Assembly (NCBI GenBank): GCA_937888925.1
Contig: CALARM010000111.1
Location: forward strand, 1-7,304
Length of the DNA stretch: 7,304 nucleotides
Direction of reading: 5' to 3'
Source of the DNA: an uncultured Synergistia bacterium
Lineage (GTDB): Bacteria > Eremiobacterota > SpSt-956 > JAKJGF01
Part shown: one piece after another, positions 6,026 through 7,304 of the stretch
Position numbering within the stretch: the stretch's first letter is position 1
Layout: every line of letters starts with the position of its first letter
Translations under genes and position numbers: made by a program
Notes under the pieces: generated by a model
Database searches by the model: none
What the model saw: the letters and a program-made list of their open reading frames with translations, nothing else
Told to the model about the DNA's origin: nothing

Positions 6026-7261
6026 ATGAAAATTTCTTTTAATATTATAGCGGTAATATTGTTTTTAATATGCCTCTGTGATAAGGGGTTCTGTCAGTAT
6101 GGACAAAAAATATTACTTACTCAAAATGATACACTTACATTAAACAGGATTGATTTACTTGCCTATCCGACAATATTTCTGAATGTTATGGTAACAGATA
6201 AAGAAGGCAATCCTGTAGAGGGACTTGGCATTAAAGATTTTACCGTATCTGAAAATGGTATAGAGCAGAAAATAGATTCTGTTATAAGTGCTTCACAGAG
6301 AAATGAACCTGTTACCATTATGTTAACTATGGACGTAAGCGGAAGTATGGGGGATGAAATATATCAGGAAGATGGCACAAAGAGGAGGCCTTTGGATGAT
6401 GCAAAGGAGGGAGCAAAAACTTTTGTTTCTACTTTAAAGGCACATGATAAAGTTATAGTTTCTGTTTTTGCAGACTACTGGCTTGCTCTTAATGAGGCTA
6501 CTGAAGACAGGGCAACTGTAATTACTTCTATTGACAGATTGACGCCTGAAGGTGGTACAGCTTTATTTCAGGGTGTAACAGAGTCTGTTAAATTACTCCA
6601 TGATATGGAAGGCAATAAAGCTGTAATTGTTCTTACTGATGGTAAGGATACAGGAAAAAATTTGACTTTACAGGAATGTTTGACTAAAATAACAGGACAG
6701 GGGGTACCTGTATTTACAATAGGGCTTGGAACAGATATTGATGAAAATACCCTGGTTAATATTGCCAGGACGACAGGGGGCAGATATTTCATGGCTCCTG
6801 ATTCGTCAAAATTAAAGGAAATTTATGAGCTTATTTCGAAGCAGTTAGAAAAACAATACTGGATTAAATATAGAGTAAAAAAGTCCCATCCTATAGGTTC
6901 AGAAGTGGATGTAGCTGTAAGTAATATGTCTCCTGCTATGAGAGGAGTCAGTAATTTAAAATATATAACTCCTGCACAGTTAGTAAACAGGATTGTTGAA
7001 TTCGGTATCGGACTGGTTGCTATAATTTTATTGACTGTTATGATATTTCATATTTTCTGGAAAGGATGTGGCTTTGATCCTGTTATATCAAGTTATGTAA
7101 GTATATTGATTTCATTATGTCTGGCTACAGGTTTATTTGTATTTCTATTTCTTGGAGTTTTTATTTATTATAAAATGACTCTTCAGGTTTTTTTTACACT
7201 TGGCATACTTACTGTACTGGGGTTTATATTTATAATATGGAAAATTAAGGATTATGCTTAA
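6026..7261 (+). CDS. VWA-domain protein with signal peptide and C-terminal 3-helix membrane anchor
   Basis: 411 aa. Residues 1-23 are a signal-peptide-like segment (Lys2, hydrophobic 6-18); no good lipobox is seen. Residues about 42-88 form a beta-rich segment (NVMVTDKEGNPVEGLGIKDF then TVSENG) of the type found ahead of VWA domains in 'VWFA-related' bacterial proteins. The VWA domain spans about 94-275 with a complete MIDAS: DVSGS at 103-107, Thr178 (GGT) and Asp205 (LTDG), so metal-dependent ligand binding is expected. A short beta-rich stretch follows (276-318), then three predicted helices at about 323-345, 357-382 and 385-405, and a basic tail (WKIKDYA). Positive-inside logic puts the VWA domain outside the cytoplasm and the loop at 346-356 and the C-terminus inside. 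The gene starts 18 nt after the tubulin-like gene, behind a modest GTGAG site, so an operon is likely. Its anchor resembles the 102-aa protein encoded at 2601-2909. The ligand is unknown. Confidence 0.92.
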   Translation: MKISFNIIAVILFLICLCDKGFCQYGQKILLTQNDTLTLNRIDLLAYPTIFLNVMVTDKEGNPVEGLGIKDFTVSENGIEQKIDSVISASQRNEPVTIMLTMDVSGSMGDEIYQEDGTKRRPLDDAKEGAKTFVSTLKAHDKVIVSVFADYWLALNEATEDRATVITSIDRLTPEGGTALFQGVTESVKLLHDMEGNKAVIVLTDGKDTGKNLTLQECLTKITGQGVPVFTIGLGTDIDENTLVNIARTTGGRYFMAPDSSKLKEIYELISKQLEKQYWIKYRVKKSHPIGSEVDVAVSNMSPAMRGVSNLKYITPAQLVNRIVEFGIGLVAIILLTVMIFHIFWKGCGFDPVISSYVSILISLCLATGLFVFLFLGVFIYYKMTLQVFFTLGILTVLGFIFIIWKIKDYA

Positions 7262-7279
7262 CAAAACATATATTATTTT

Positions 7280-7290
7280 GAGGAGGTGAT
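7280..7290 (+). promoter_or_regulatory. Near-perfect Shine-Dalgarno for a gene beyond the window
   Basis: GAGGAGGTGAT is almost fully complementary to the 16S rRNA 3' end and sits 18 nt after the VWA stop codon. No ATG or TTG lies at normal spacing before the window ends. The GTG at 7286 overlaps the site itself, and a CTG at 7293 meets a stop at 7302. The next operon gene therefore probably starts just past 7304. Confidence 0.65.
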
Positions 7291-7304
7291 TTCTGGTTTT
7301 TTAA

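Noticed and set aside
6026..6100. Lipoprotein signal peptide on the VWA protein (cysteines at 16, 18 and 23)
   Set aside because: None of the cysteines is preceded by a good L-[AS]-[GA] lipobox. An ordinary signal peptide or N-terminal helix fits better.

Overview
An AT-rich bacterial window with every gene on the + strand. The tandem-PDZ site-2 protease (RseP type) and the MacB/LolD-type ABC ATPase suggest a diderm (Gram-negative-type) bacterium. Arginine is mostly AGA/AGG and isoleucine is often ATA. The gene gaps carry 7-bp tandem repeats of a kind I associate with deep-branching or uncultured anaerobic bacteria. I cannot assign a phylum from the sequence alone.

Left half (1-2370), housekeeping or envelope genes: the 3' part of an RseP-like intramembrane protease (its HExxH end lies before the window), then 9 nt later a GNAT acetyltransferase, then a 114-nt gap made almost entirely of repeats (a reverse heptamer array, a palindrome, a forward heptamer array), then an ABC-transporter ATPase of the MacB/LolD/FtsE group with no permease gene beside it. 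The 230-nt gap at 2371-2600 holds no gene. It contains degenerate heptamer repeats of two families, an inverted repeat and a 9-bp direct repeat.

Right half (2601-7304), a probable membrane-associated cytoskeletal module: a 102-aa membrane protein, a third heptamer-bearing gap, a 979-aa tubulin/FtsZ-superfamily protein (TTG start behind a strong Shine-Dalgarno), and 18 nt later a 411-aa secreted-then-anchored von Willebrand A (VWA) protein with an intact MIDAS and a three-helix C-terminal anchor. A very strong Shine-Dalgarno at 7280-7290 shows that the operon continues past the window. Pairing of large tubulin-like proteins with VWA proteins has been proposed from comparative genomics as a membrane-remodelling system (Makarova and Koonin, FtsZ-like families; recalled, not looked up).

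The most notable observation is that the 102-aa membrane protein aligns without gaps to the C-terminal membrane anchor of the VWA protein: residues 18-70 against 319-371, 16 of 53 identical, including a shared LVN start, a WK pair after helix 1 and an SS..SI motif before helix 2. The genes on both sides of the tubulin-like gene therefore appear to encode the same three-helix module. Its positively charged, probably cytoplasmic loop could be where the tubulin-like protein docks on the membrane. This is inference and can be tested.
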